A stretch of DNA of 64,000 nt from Paenibacillus monticola. Its GTDB lineage: Bacteria > Bacillota > Bacilli > Paenibacillales > Paenibacillaceae. Position 1 is the first letter of the stretch. The number at the start of each line of letters is the position of its first letter. Position numbers and translations under genes: made by a program. The stretch is taken from the NCBI RefSeq assembly GCF_009664975.1, contig NZ_WJXB01000011.1, forward strand, positions 186,001-250,000. Direction: 5' to 3'. Below are positions 54,826 to 63,894 of this stretch, one piece after another. Below the pieces are notes generated by a model. It did no database searches. It was given only the letters and a program-made list of their open reading frames with translations, and was not told the origin of the DNA.

Positions 54826-56592
54826 TTAATAGAGCGGTCCAAAGTTCTGACAGGCTCTGTAATCCGCACCCTCAAGATCTCCGGTACCGAACAATGACCA
54901 GACCCGAGGTCTGAAAATACGCGACTCTTCAACGTTATGCATGCTGACTGGAATACGCAGAATAGAGGCCAGTGTAATCAGATCGGCACCAATATGTCCG
55001 TAGCTGATTGCCCCGTGATTGGCCCCCCAATTGTTCATCACATCATAAACTGATTGGAACGAACCTTGGTTCGTTAGCTTAGGGGCAAACCAAGTCGTCG
55101 GCCAAGTGGGGTCTGTTCTTTGATCCAGTGTATTATGGACATCTTCAGGCAATTCGACCGTATAGCCTTCAACCAGCTGCAGGACAGGCCCGAGCCCTTT
55201 TACCAGATTCATCCTAGCCATTGTGACAGGCATTCCGCCCTTGGTTAAATAATCGGTAGAGAAACCGCCCCCACGGAAATATTCCTGTGAAGCTGCCCGG
55301 AACTGGGTTTGCGCCAAGCAGGACTCGACTTCCTGATCCGTAATCTCCCAAAAAGGCTTGATAACCGGCTTACCCTCAAGGCTCTGCTCCCCCGTTCCAT
55401 CCAGAGCAGCCGATCCCGAGTTTATAAGATGCAGCAACCCATTTGCAGCATGACCCTGCAATTGATGACCAGTCACACGTTCAACCGCAGCCGGACTCCA
55501 GAAGGTGCGGACGTCGGCAAAGATTTGTGCAGTGTTCGTCAGCAGATAATTGAACAGCATCGTTACACCGTTCAAGCTATCATTCTCTGTCGCCACAATA
55601 TAAGGCGCCCGTTTGCCATTCCAGTCAAAGGAGGAATTAAGTATCGTCTCCATAAAGTCACCGTTCGGAAAGTGGTCGGTCCAATGACGCTGGCCTTGAA
55701 AGCCGCTCACAATTGCATTGTGCCCATTCGCTTCTTCCTCGAAGCCGAGTTTAGCCAGCTCTGGATTTCCAATCATCAGATCGCGTGCGATCAGCGTCAT
55801 TTTGACACAGGTCTCCCATTGCTGTTCCTTCTCTTCATCACTGATCTGCAGGTGCTCTGGGTTATTGTCAGCTCCGATTCTGCAGTTTTCCTTCACCCAG
55901 GCCAGCGCCCGTACGAATTCCGCTTTATCGTATATTTCTTCTTCAAAACGGCGTACATATTCAGACATATCCACGTATTCATTGCGCATACCCAGATAGT
56001 CTTGAAAGAACTGCTCGTTCACAATCGAACCGGCGATTCCCATCGAAACAGAGCCCATCGATAAATACGATTTGCCCTTCATAAGCGCAACCGCCATGGC
56101 TGATTTAGCAAACTGCAGAAGCTTCGTTTGTACATCAGCAGGGATATCCTCACTGCTTGATTCCTGCACATCCTCACCGTAAATGCCGAACGCCGGAATG
56201 CCTTTTTGTGCATAGGCAGATAGAACAGCAGCCAGGTATACTGCACCGGGACGTTCTGTCCCGTTGAAGCCCCACACGGCATGTGGAATCGAAGCATCCA
56301 TATCCATAGTTTCGGAACCATAACACCAGCAAGGGGTTACGGTTATCGATACGCCCACGTTGGCGCTAGAGAACTTCAGCGCAGCGGCGGAGGCCTCTTT
56401 AACTCCCCCAATGGTGCTATCAGCGATAATACATTCCACATGCGATCCATCCGGATAATATAAGTTCTCTTCTAGAAATTTGGCTACCCGCTGAGCCATG
56501 CCCATAGTCTGAATCTCCAGCGATTCACGTACACCGCGTCTTCTTCCATCTATAGTAGGACGGATACCAATCTTCGGATAATTTGCTGCCAC
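54826..56592 (-). CDS. fucI: L-fucose isomerase
   Basis: 588 residues, full length. Converts L-fucose to L-fuculose. Starts at a GTG with GGGGGA upstream. Mn ligands fit the Glu and Asp in VATENDSLNG and the His in SYGHIGADL. PKIGIRPTIDGRRRGVRESLE is the family's typical N-terminus. First gene of the operon, divergent from the DeoR regulator. Confidence 0.96.
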   Translation of the reverse strand: MAANYPKIGIRPTIDGRRRGVRESLEIQTMGMAQRVAKFLEENLYYPDGSHVECIIADSTIGGVKEASAAALKFSSANVGVSITVTPCWCYGSETMDMDASIPHAVWGFNGTERPGAVYLAAVLSAYAQKGIPAFGIYGEDVQESSSEDIPADVQTKLLQFAKSAMAVALMKGKSYLSMGSVSMGIAGSIVNEQFFQDYLGMRNEYVDMSEYVRRFEEEIYDKAEFVRALAWVKENCRIGADNNPEHLQISDEEKEQQWETCVKMTLIARDLMIGNPELAKLGFEEEANGHNAIVSGFQGQRHWTDHFPNGDFMETILNSSFDWNGKRAPYIVATENDSLNGVTMLFNYLLTNTAQIFADVRTFWSPAAVERVTGHQLQGHAANGLLHLINSGSAALDGTGEQSLEGKPVIKPFWEITDQEVESCLAQTQFRAASQEYFRGGGFSTDYLTKGGMPVTMARMNLVKGLGPVLQLVEGYTVELPEDVHNTLDQRTDPTWPTTWFAPKLTNQGSFQSVYDVMNNWGANHGAISYGHIGADLITLASILRIPVSMHNVEESRIFRPRVWSLFGTGDLEGADYRACQNFGPLY

Positions 56593-56786
56593 TGCTGTTC
56601 CCCCTCAAGAATAGGTTAGAATTTCAATAGATTAAAGCGTTATCATTACTTTTTTCAATACCATCATAGAATCTACAATCTATTAAGTCAACAATAAACC
56701 ACAACATATTATGATATTAATGTGGTTTGTTGTGATATTATAATTGTATGTTGTGGGTTTACTGTAGTATTCATTTCTTTTTTTAA
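56593..56786. promoter_or_regulatory. divergent control region with repeated DeoR-type operator half-sites
   Basis: AAACCACAACAT (56696-56707) and its near-inverse ATGTTGTGGGTTT (56748-56760) flank an inner TGTGGTTTGTTGTGA (56721-56734). Together they give several CCACAA / TTGTGG half-sites within 65 bases. A cre-like TGATAACGCTTTAA lies nearer fucI (about 56634-56647). The layout fits control by the DeoR-family protein and catabolite repression. Confidence 0.55.
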
Positions 56787-56887
56787 AAATATAAAAATTT
56801 ATATGTTGCACACGATAACTTATCCTTATATTTCTCGAAGAAACGGGTGCCGTCCATATAAAGGACGGCGAAGCCGTTTCTTCTTGT
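56787..56887 (-). repeat. family B intergenic repeat (full-length, inverted)
   Basis: Reverse complement matches 17627-17728 with few changes, including the nested hairpin GCCGTCC / GGACGGC and the A/T-rich tail. It ends about 60 nt before the DeoR gene, in the same orientation relative to that gene as the 17627 copy is to the SGNH gene. Confidence 0.85.
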
Positions 56888-56946
56888 TTATAAGGCTTTG
56901 TAGTAAACTATTAAATATGCAGATTTGGACCAGGGGTGAGCGGTAG

Positions 56947-57717
56947 ATGAAGGCTTTTGAACGGCGCGAAGTGATAATAAATGAGCTTTACAGACATAAG
57001 AAGGTTCATGTGGCCGATTTGGCGCAGAAATTCAACGTTTCTGAAGAGACGATACGGCGGGATCTCGATAAACTGGATAAGGAAGGACTCGCCAAAAAAA
57101 ACTACGGAGGCGCGATTCTAAACGCCCACACGAATGAAGATCCCTCCTATGCCAGCCGACATCAGGTCAATCTTGAAGCCAAGCAAAGGATAGCTGTCAA
57201 TGTCCTCGAGCTGATCAACGACGGTGACAGCCTGATGACTGATACCAGCTCAACAGCATTTGAGGCGCTGCGGAGAATCCTTGATGAGAAAAAGAATCTG
57301 ACGATTATCACCAATTCACTGGTGGTTCTATCCGAATTCCAACATTCCGGCCAAAAGCTGATCTCCACAGGCGGAACCTTAGGGCCCGAGACCAGCTCCT
57401 TCGTAGGTCCCAATGCGCTGCAGACGATTCAAAAATATAATGTAGATGTAGCTATCTTCAGCTGTAAAGCATTGTCCATGACAGGTGGGCTCAGCGATTC
57501 GAACGAAGCGGAAAGTGAACTTAAGGTGCTCATGCAACAGCAAGCGAACAAGGTTATATTGCTCGTAGACCACTCCAAATTCGATCGGATCGCCTTCATC
57601 AAATTGCTCAGCTTTGATAAAATCGACTATATTGTCACAGATCAGAAACCAACGGACGAATGGATTGCTTTTCTGAATAAATTTCAGGTATCCCTCATCT
57701 ATACCCCTGCTGAATAA
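56947..57717 (+). CDS. fucR: DeoR-family transcriptional regulator, probable fucose regulator
   Basis: 256 residues. N-terminal helix-turn-helix (VHVADLAQKFNVSEETIRRDLDKL) and the sugar-phosphate sensor domain (TNSLVVLSEF, GGTLGPETSSFVG, DHSKFDR). Probably represses the divergent fuc operon until L-fuculose-1-phosphate or a related ester is present. GGGGTG lies before the ATG. The gene symbol follows its position next to fucI. Confidence 0.88.
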   Translation: MKAFERREVIINELYRHKKVHVADLAQKFNVSEETIRRDLDKLDKEGLAKKNYGGAILNAHTNEDPSYASRHQVNLEAKQRIAVNVLELINDGDSLMTDTSSTAFEALRRILDEKKNLTIITNSLVVLSEFQHSGQKLISTGGTLGPETSSFVGPNALQTIQKYNVDVAIFSCKALSMTGGLSDSNEAESELKVLMQQQANKVILLVDHSKFDRIAFIKLLSFDKIDYIVTDQKPTDEWIAFLNKFQVSLIYTPAE

Positions 57718-57733
57718 GTAGGGGTATAAGTAA

Positions 57734-57767
57734 TAGAGCACCTTTCTATGACTAGAAAGATGCTCTA
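57734..57767. terminator. hairpin between convergent fucR and GH95 genes
   Basis: TAGAGCACCTTTCTA pairs with TAGAAAGATGCTCTA. Neither strand has a good T-run, so termination strength is unclear. Confidence 0.5.
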
Positions 57768-57816
57768 TGTAGGGTATGGATCAACTATAAATCACGGCTT
57801 GGTGGTTACAGATATC

Positions 57817-60177
57817 TTATCCAAAATCAAGCACATACCCCTGCTCTGCCTCGGTATCAAACTCCGCGATCCCGCCCACAATACGATACTCAACGACTAA
57901 TCCACCGGTAGATACAGATGACAGATTAGCATTGCTTATTCTGCACAACCTCCCTTTACGGGAATAAATCTCCGCTTGTACCGGAACTCCTTGTGCCCAC
58001 TTCAGACTGACCTCAAAACCGCCCCGCGCACGCAGGCCCTTGAACTCACCCACAGGCCAGGCATCCGGCAGTGCTGGAAGCAGCTCCAAATAGCCTTGAT
58101 GAGATTGCAGCAGCATTTCGATAATTCCAGAGGTTGCCGCGAAATTCCCATCAATTTGAAAAGGCGGATGCGCATCGAACAGATTCGGATATACGCCTCC
58201 ACGCGCACAACCTTCTTCCACCAGCTGCAATAAATTGGATAGGAGCTGTAATGCACGATTGCCTTCGCAGAATCTGGCCCACAAGCTGATCTTCCAGCCG
58301 AGACTCCAGCCCGTTCCGCCATCGCCACGCCGCTCCAGACTTTGCTTGGCCGCCTGAAATAGCTGTGGATTGGCGCGCTCCGTCAGTTGGACTCCTGGAT
58401 ATACCCCGAACAAGTGTGAGACATGACGGTGATGAATATCCTCGTCCTCAAAATCGCTCGACCATTCCTGTAATTGCCCATATTTGCCGATCTGCAACGG
58501 GAATAAAGCAGATCTCGCCGCGATTAATTGCTGACTGAACGATGCATCCATGCCCAAGATTACAGAAGCTTCAATACAATTGCTGAATAAATCCCAGATC
58601 AATACCATATCCATGGTGGAGGCTTTGCTGACCCCTACCAGGTTGCCGTTACTACGGAACTTATGCTCCGGCGAAGTTGAAGGCAGCGTTACCAAGACTC
58701 CATTTCCGTCATCGATTAACCAGTCCAGACAGAACAATGCCGCCTCTTTCATTATCGGATATGCACGATTTCGCAGGAAATCCTTGTCCAAGCCAAATTC
58801 GTAATGCTCCCATAGATGATGGCATAACCAGGCACCTGCAAGTGGCCAAAGCGCCCAAACTGCTTCACCATGCCCTTCCCCACCAGCCGGAGAGCTCTGA
58901 CGCCAAATGTCTGTATTATGGTGAGCCGTCCAGCCCTTTGCTCCATAATGAGTCTCGGCGGTCTTCCGCCCCGTTTGGGCCAGCTCTTCAATTAATGTAA
59001 ATAAGGGTTCATGGCATTCCGCCAGATTTCCGCTCTCTGCCGGCCAATAATTCATCTGGGTATTAATATTCAGCGTCCAGTTGCTGCTCCAAGGTGCTCG
59101 GGTTTCTTGATTCCAGATGCCTTGCAGATTGGAGGGCTGAGTACCTGGACGTGAGCCGGAAATCATTAAATACCGTCCATATTGAAACAGCAGCTCGACC
59201 AATCCCGGATCTGCTGCACCATATTGTTTAATCCATTGATCTGTAGTCAACTCCTCAGGAGCCACACGTTGCCCAAGATTGAGCTGGACGCGGTTGAATA
59301 AGGCGCGATAATCATCCATATGTGCTGTACGGAGAGCTTCATATGTATCTTCCAAAGCTAGACGCAAGTCTTGCGCGGCGGCGACACTATAATCCTTGCC
59401 TTCTCTGCCCGGCAATTTATTAAAGCCGTTATAGCTGGTGGCTGCACTGAAATAAAGCGTGACCGCTGTTGCCTCTTTAATGTGAATAGCACCAGCAGCA
59501 AATTCAGTTTGTCCGCCTTCCGTCTGCATGCCAACCCGGCCTTCAAAGCTCATTGCGTCGGTATTATCCCAATCCCCGTAAGACAGCGGACGTTTCTTGC
59601 TCATATAATTCGGATCAGCATTTTCTGGTGCTATTCCCCGAAGGATCAACTGTCCGCCTTCCACCCAAGTGCGATGCCGCAGCGGACTGTCGAGTTTAAC
59701 CGTCAAGCTCAGCATCCCCGGTTCATCGGCAGTAAGACGAAGCGCCAGCACACGGCCCGGGTACGAAGCAAAAGCTTCGCGGGTATATTTCACCCCGCCA
59801 ATAGTATATTCCACACGGGATATACCCTGCTCCAGATCCAAAGTTCTCTTATATGCCTCTGTATAATCACCATGCTCAAACTGTAGATACAAGTCACCAA
59901 AGGGCATGTAGGATTGGGCGTACGGACCGAGCATTTCTTTACTCAGCTCATCTGCTGCAAGATATTCCTCTTCAGCCAGTAGCCGCCGCACTTCAGGCAG
60001 CAGTTCAAGCGCTTGTGGCCTGTTCCGGTCCTGCGGGCTCCCCGACCATAACGTATCTTCATTCAGTTGGAAGCGTTCCTTCTCCACACCCCCAAAGATC
60101 ATTGCCCCTAAGCGACCTCCCCCAATCGGCAGTGCTTCATTCCAATCCTTAGCTGGTTTATTATAATTAAGCTTCAC
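57817..60177 (-). CDS. alpha-L-fucosidase, GH95
   Basis: 786 residues, full length, GTG start with GGGAG upstream. Inverting enzyme that releases L-fucose from glycan ends (alpha-1,2 links are common). Family blocks: EALPIGGGRLGAM at the N-terminus, NINTQMNYWP (Asn pair), QEWSSDFEDEDIHHRHVSH (acid Glu), IDGNFAATSGI (Asp). No signal peptide, so it works on imported oligosaccharides and feeds the fuc operon. It follows an SGNH hydrolase gene by 24 nt. Confidence 0.95.
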   Translation of the reverse strand: MKLNYNKPAKDWNEALPIGGGRLGAMIFGGVEKERFQLNEDTLWSGSPQDRNRPQALELLPEVRRLLAEEEYLAADELSKEMLGPYAQSYMPFGDLYLQFEHGDYTEAYKRTLDLEQGISRVEYTIGGVKYTREAFASYPGRVLALRLTADEPGMLSLTVKLDSPLRHRTWVEGGQLILRGIAPENADPNYMSKKRPLSYGDWDNTDAMSFEGRVGMQTEGGQTEFAAGAIHIKEATAVTLYFSAATSYNGFNKLPGREGKDYSVAAAQDLRLALEDTYEALRTAHMDDYRALFNRVQLNLGQRVAPEELTTDQWIKQYGAADPGLVELLFQYGRYLMISGSRPGTQPSNLQGIWNQETRAPWSSNWTLNINTQMNYWPAESGNLAECHEPLFTLIEELAQTGRKTAETHYGAKGWTAHHNTDIWRQSSPAGGEGHGEAVWALWPLAGAWLCHHLWEHYEFGLDKDFLRNRAYPIMKEAALFCLDWLIDDGNGVLVTLPSTSPEHKFRSNGNLVGVSKASTMDMVLIWDLFSNCIEASVILGMDASFSQQLIAARSALFPLQIGKYGQLQEWSSDFEDEDIHHRHVSHLFGVYPGVQLTERANPQLFQAAKQSLERRGDGGTGWSLGWKISLWARFCEGNRALQLLSNLLQLVEEGCARGGVYPNLFDAHPPFQIDGNFAATSGIIEMLLQSHQGYLELLPALPDAWPVGEFKGLRARGGFEVSLKWAQGVPVQAEIYSRKGRLCRISNANLSSVSTGGLVVEYRIVGGIAEFDTEAEQGYVLDFG

Positions 60178-60201
60178 GGCTACCGTCTCCCTAATTGAGC
60201 A

Positions 60202-60843
60202 TTAATCGTTCAAAAGACCATTCTTCTCTACAGTCTTCAGCCATTCTCTGGCGATCAGATCATGTCCGGCTGTCGTCGGATGTACGCCATCCCACAGCCA
60301 ATAAGCCGCATCCGTTCTACGCGCTGCTTCATTAAAAGCTTCCTGCAAGGGAACAAATACCGTATGAAACTGCTCGGCAAGCTGCCGGACAACCTGCTGA
60401 TAGTGTTTAATCCATCCCTCCCAAGCTTCCCATTGCTCTGCCGGAGCTCCGGTATTCAGAATAAATGGTTCGCACAGAATCAGCTTCGTTTGCGGCATGA
60501 CCTCGCTTGTTTCCTCAAGCACATGGCGGTAAGCCCTTTCAAAACGATCCGTCACCCCGCTGGGTTCACCCTTCATCGTTCTCCAAATATCGTTGACCCC
60601 GATTAGAATACTAATCATATCAGGCTTCAAACTGATCGCATCTTCGTTCCAGCGTGCGTATAAATCGGACATCCGGTCACCGCTTATTCCCCGGTTATAG
60701 AATACAGGCCGTTGCTCAGCCAGATCATTTCCCAGCTTCCCGCCAATAATATAGGCATAGCTATGCCCCAGAATATGATTCGGGTCATCGTCACGGCCGC
60801 GGTTGCCATCTGTAATCGAATCCCCTTGAAATAAAATAATCAC
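60202..60843 (-). CDS. SGNH/GDSL hydrolase (probable acetylesterase)
   Basis: About 213 residues from the GTG at 60843 (AAGGG 9 nt upstream); the ATG at 60852 sits directly on that site. SGNH blocks: FQGDSITDG (Ser), NRGISGDR (Gly), IGVNDIW (Asn), DGVHPTTAGH (Asp/His). Likely removes acetyl groups from glycans before the fucosidase acts. Upstream of GH95 in the same direction. Confidence 0.88.
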   Translation of the reverse strand: MIILFQGDSITDGNRGRDDDPNHILGHSYAYIIGGKLGNDLAEQRPVFYNRGISGDRMSDLYARWNEDAISLKPDMISILIGVNDIWRTMKGEPSGVTDRFERAYRHVLEETSEVMPQTKLILCEPFILNTGAPAEQWEAWEGWIKHYQQVVRQLAEQFHTVFVPLQEAFNEAARRTDAAYWLWDGVHPTTAGHDLIAREWLKTVEKNGLLND

Positions 60844-60946
60844 AATATTCATCCCTTCAATTAAGATTTAATAGATTTAACAGCCTGTCCGGTTACTCTC
60901 TCTCGGTAGCTACCAGACCCACATATTGTTGCTGCGGATAAATTGC

Positions 60947-61368
60947 TCAATCATTCCAATGCTGGAATGGGGGCATTCTCTGATGGGTTACCCTCTGCTC
61001 CATAATCTGTGTTGCAATCCGCTGCAGTAACGCTGATAATTCCTTTTGATCCACTGGCTTCAGCAAATAATCATCAATCTGCATGCAAAGCGCCTGGCGG
61101 GCATATTCAAAATCATCATAGCCTGTAATAATGACAAAATGGCCTACTGCTTTGGCCGCAGCATGACTTATCAGCTCCAATCCGTTCATCTCCGGCATCT
61201 GAATATCGATAAGGGCCAGGTCCGGGCAGAGGGTATCCATCAATTGCAAAGCTTCAAAAGCATCAGACACACCAACTACTTCAGTAAAGGGAGGTTGCGC
61301 TGCGCTGACCATCCGCTGCAGTCCTTTTAATATAATTTCCTCATCATCTATGTCATCAGTTTCAGCAC
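60947..61368 (-). pseudogene. frameshifted receiver-domain remnant of a YesN-type response regulator
   Basis: A GTG at 61368 with GGAGG 7 nt upstream opens VLKLM; one base appears to be missing near 61350, after which the correct frame resumes with IDDEEIILKGLQRM and a receiver (LALIDIQMPEMNGLEL, YLLKPVDQKE). The frame stops at 60947, and no AraC domain follows. The intact relative at 48594-50216 has 540 residues. No kinase partner is next to it. Confidence 0.8.
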
Positions 61369-61440
61369 TGGCGCACCTCCTTGAGTTAGTCTTCTATTAT
61401 AACTTTATTATAACAAGCCACTGCTCTGAAAGGCTGCAAA

Positions 61441-61486
61441 AGTAAAATTGCCGCCACAGGAAGTCGATAAACAACTTCTGCAGCGG
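61441..61486 (-). terminator. terminator after the binding-protein remnant
   Basis: Minus-strand stem CCGCTGCAGAAGTTG / CGACTTCCTGTGGCGG, then CAATTTTACTTTT. Confidence 0.65.
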
Positions 61487-61515
61487 ACATTCCTTCTAAC
61501 CTTTACCTGCCTAGC

Positions 61516-61716
61516 TTATTTGAACAGTTTTTGCACTTCTGCATATTTTGTATTCGCCCAAGTCTCCAAATCTGCCATTCCCATTTTATTACCCTGCTGG
61601 ACGATGACATCTTAGGCTTTGGCCGCATCTTCTGCCGAATCCGCAAGCAGTACCTTAGCTTCTTCGTTCTTGATCAAATTATCGAGATTCGTACTAATAA
61701 TTTGCTCCGTAAAATA
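61516..61716 (-). pseudogene. C-terminal remnant of an ABC sugar-binding protein
   Basis: Only the last 60 or so codons survive: YFTEQIISTNLDNLI at the left, an in-frame TAA at 61612-61614, then MGMADLETWANTKYAEVQKL before the natural stop at 61516-61518. The N-terminus, lipobox included, is gone. It is fused out of frame to the permease relic. Confidence 0.72.
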
Positions 61717-62233
61717 ATCCGTAGGAAAATCCCCACTTCACTGGCGCCGTCCATCCGTGCCGACTCACTCCTCTCACTCGGGATTTCCTGAAAGAAGGAT
61801 ACCGCGATCAGCAGGAAGAACAAGCTTAGCATAGACGGGATAATGTAGACCCAGAATGAATTGAGCAAATGAATACTCCGCAGAACTACGTAATAGGAAA
61901 TCAAACCTCCGGATACATTCATTGCCACAATAATAAACAGATAATAGAATTTGCGCAAAATTAAATCTTTTTTAGCCAGTCCGTAAGCGACCATGCTTGT
62001 GAACAAAATGCAACTATAGTTCCGACTACCGTACGCAGGATGGTGATGTCAAACGCCTCGACCCAAGCCCGCTTACTGAAAAAGTATTGGTAATTCTCCA
62101 GCGTGAACTGTCTGGGAAAGAGGTAAAGTCCTCTCTGTGCAGTATCCAGTCCCATATTGAATGAAGCGATGAGAATATAATAGAACGAGTACAAGGTCAC
62201 AATTCGATCCTCGACCGTTTTTTTTCTCTTCAT
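61717..62233 (-). pseudogene. frameshifted, truncated ABC permease (YtcP/LplC type)
   Basis: The N-terminal part (ATG at 62233) reads MKRKKTVEDRIVTLYSFYYI, seemingly lacking most of the first helix, then ENYQYFFSKRAWVEAF. Near 61985 the frame shifts to the one carrying FTSMVAYGLAKKDLILRKF and the EAA loop (SESARMDGASEVGIFLRII), where homology ends at the binding-protein relic. The last helices are missing. Confidence 0.8.
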
Positions 62234-62267
62234 AATAAACCCCCTCTCTTCCGTTCGAAACTGCCAA

Positions 62268-63089
62268 TTAATACAAGCTTGAGCCTGACACCTTCTTGGC
62301 GATGGTGTTCGCAGAAACCACCAAGATAACTGCAATAACCGATTGGATCAAATCCGTAGCGGCGGCATAAGCCGATTTCATACCAGGAAGCGTGACGTGC
62401 CAGATCCGTTGCAGTCGTCCGGCGCCATCCATTTCCGCAGCTTCATACTGCGTCGGGTCTATGCCCGATATGGAAGCGAGGAATATGATGGTCCACCAGC
62501 CTGCCTCTTTCCAGATCGCCGATGCTACAGCCAGTCCCCAGAAGGAATTCGGATCTGTCAGAATCTTGATCGGCTCCTGAATAATGTGCAGTGACATCAG
62601 GGCATTGTTGATCATTCCGGTTTCGGTGGAGAAGAAGGCATAAGCCATACCACTCACAATAACCCAGGAGATAAAGTGCGGCAGATAACTGGCCGTCTGC
62701 ACGAACCGTCTCATGAAGGCGCTGCGCGTCTCCGTCAGCATAATCGCCAGGATAATCGGAACTGGGAAGGAAAACACGAGCTTGAGAACACTTAAAGCAA
62801 GCGTATTGCGTACCAGATTCGGAAAGTTGTAATCTCTTACCAGTTCACGGAAGTACCGGAGACCGACCCACTCACTTGTGAAAATCCCGCTGATGCCTGT
62901 CAATATTTTATAGTTCTTAAACGCTATTAAAACACCGAACATGGGAGCATAATTGAATACCAGCAAAAAGGCTAAGCCCAGCCAGACGAAAATTTGAAAT
63001 GGCAGTTGCTTGCGGAACCTTCTCCCTAGGGTATCACCCTTCCAGACTTGAAGCGGCTCATAGACTGCAGCCGTTGAATTCGTTCTCAT
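62268..63089 (-). pseudogene. ABC permease (YteP/LplB type) with an in-frame internal deletion
   Basis: 273 residues, against 315-318 for the intact homologues at 8625 and 20470. The N-terminus and EAA loop are normal (FNYAPMFGVLIAFKNY; YEAAEMDGAGRLQRIWHVTLPG). Right after LPG the sequence jumps to ATDLIQSVIAVILVVSAN, skipping about 50 residues that include a membrane helix and the loop before it. The ribosome site is good (GGGGGG). Probably non-functional, given the state of the rest of the operon. Confidence 0.78.
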
Positions 63090-63141
63090 GTGTGCCCCCC
63101 CTCTCTTGTCGATAGCTCAATTATAAAACCGCTTTCTTTCC

Positions 63142-63155
63142 ATGAAAACGATTCA
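63142..63155 (-). promoter_or_regulatory. weak cre-like site upstream of the decayed importer
   Basis: ATGAAAACGATTCA resembles a CcpA site, with deviations in its right half. TATAAT lies nearby on the minus strand (63121-63126). The remainder of the 63090-63413 gap shows only the terminator at 63206. Confidence 0.3.
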
Positions 63156-63205
63156 TTACTCAGTTTGAGGGTGTCCTATCTTAAGGTTCTACGGTGGCAA
63201 AAATC

Positions 63206-63247
63206 AAAAAAAGCGCTCTTGCGGCTAGATCTGCCGCAGAACGCGTT
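63206..63247 (-). terminator. intrinsic terminator after the immunity gene
   Basis: Minus-strand stem GCGTTCTGCGGC / GCCGCAAGAGCGC followed by TTTTTTTG. Confidence 0.8.
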
Positions 63248-63413
63248 TCTAAATTTGTATTCTTATACGAGAACAAATCGCTTACTTATGTATCTTTATT
63301 CTCAAATTTCACACCAAGGCTATGCTCAGGCACCGTAGCGAGAAATCCACCTGATTTCTCACCTTGTCCTAGCATGAGAGCATAGGCTTTCTTTAGATAA
63401 ATATTATTCAAAC

Positions 63414-63881
63414 CTATATCATTCCACCCATTTCTTCAAACCACTCGTCAAAAATATGACCAGCAGTTTTCACTGGATCATTTGTATATTTTATCTCGTA
63501 GCTGTACTGAGCGTCTAATTTATTTCGAGATACGTCATAAATCAGTTTCATCTCTGTAGGCATTTCCCTGTTATATTTTTTGCACAAATCTTTTATTTTT
63601 CGGATATTTTCATTGCAGATATTAAGTACTGCAATCTGTCTCTCTTTTGAATCATTATAAAGATGATTTGATTTACTATCTACATTTTGAACTACATTAT
63701 TCAGCTTGTGTTTTTCAACAATACAATTATTTATTTTAAAGAACACATCTGAACTGAATTGTCCAAATTCATTTGAAGCATATATATATATCATATCTGC
63801 CTTGTTATTCACATACTCCAGACAAATCGAGACCATATCTGCCTGCAATTCTGAAAAATAATCTTCAAACACTTTTGTCAT
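63414..63881 (-). CDS. YezG/DUF600-type immunity protein
   Basis: 155 residues, the size of Bacillus YezG. Acidic, with the C-terminal DEWFEEMGG and MKLIYDVSRNKLDAQYSYEI blocks. Known members neutralise nuclease toxins of LXG or similar polymorphic type (YeeF-YezG). AAAGGAG lies before the ATG. The base composition is clearly more A/T-rich than the glycan genes, a common sign of horizontally moved toxin loci. It follows the end of another gene by 13 nt, the classical toxin-immunity order. Confidence 0.85.
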   Translation of the reverse strand: MTKVFEDYFSELQADMVSICLEYVNNKADMIYIYASNEFGQFSSDVFFKINNCIVEKHKLNNVVQNVDSKSNHLYNDSKERQIAVLNICNENIRKIKDLCKKYNREMPTEMKLIYDVSRNKLDAQYSYEIKYTNDPVKTAGHIFDEWFEEMGGMI

Positions 63882-63894
63882 AGTTTAATCTCCT

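Noticed and set aside
55309..56064. 251-codon plus-strand open frame over fucI
   Set aside because: Antisense shadow; fucI on the other strand shows its active-site motifs throughout.
61531..61791. 86-codon plus-strand open frame in the decayed operon
   Set aside because: The minus strand there reads as binding-protein and permease relics; the plus-strand frame is their shadow.
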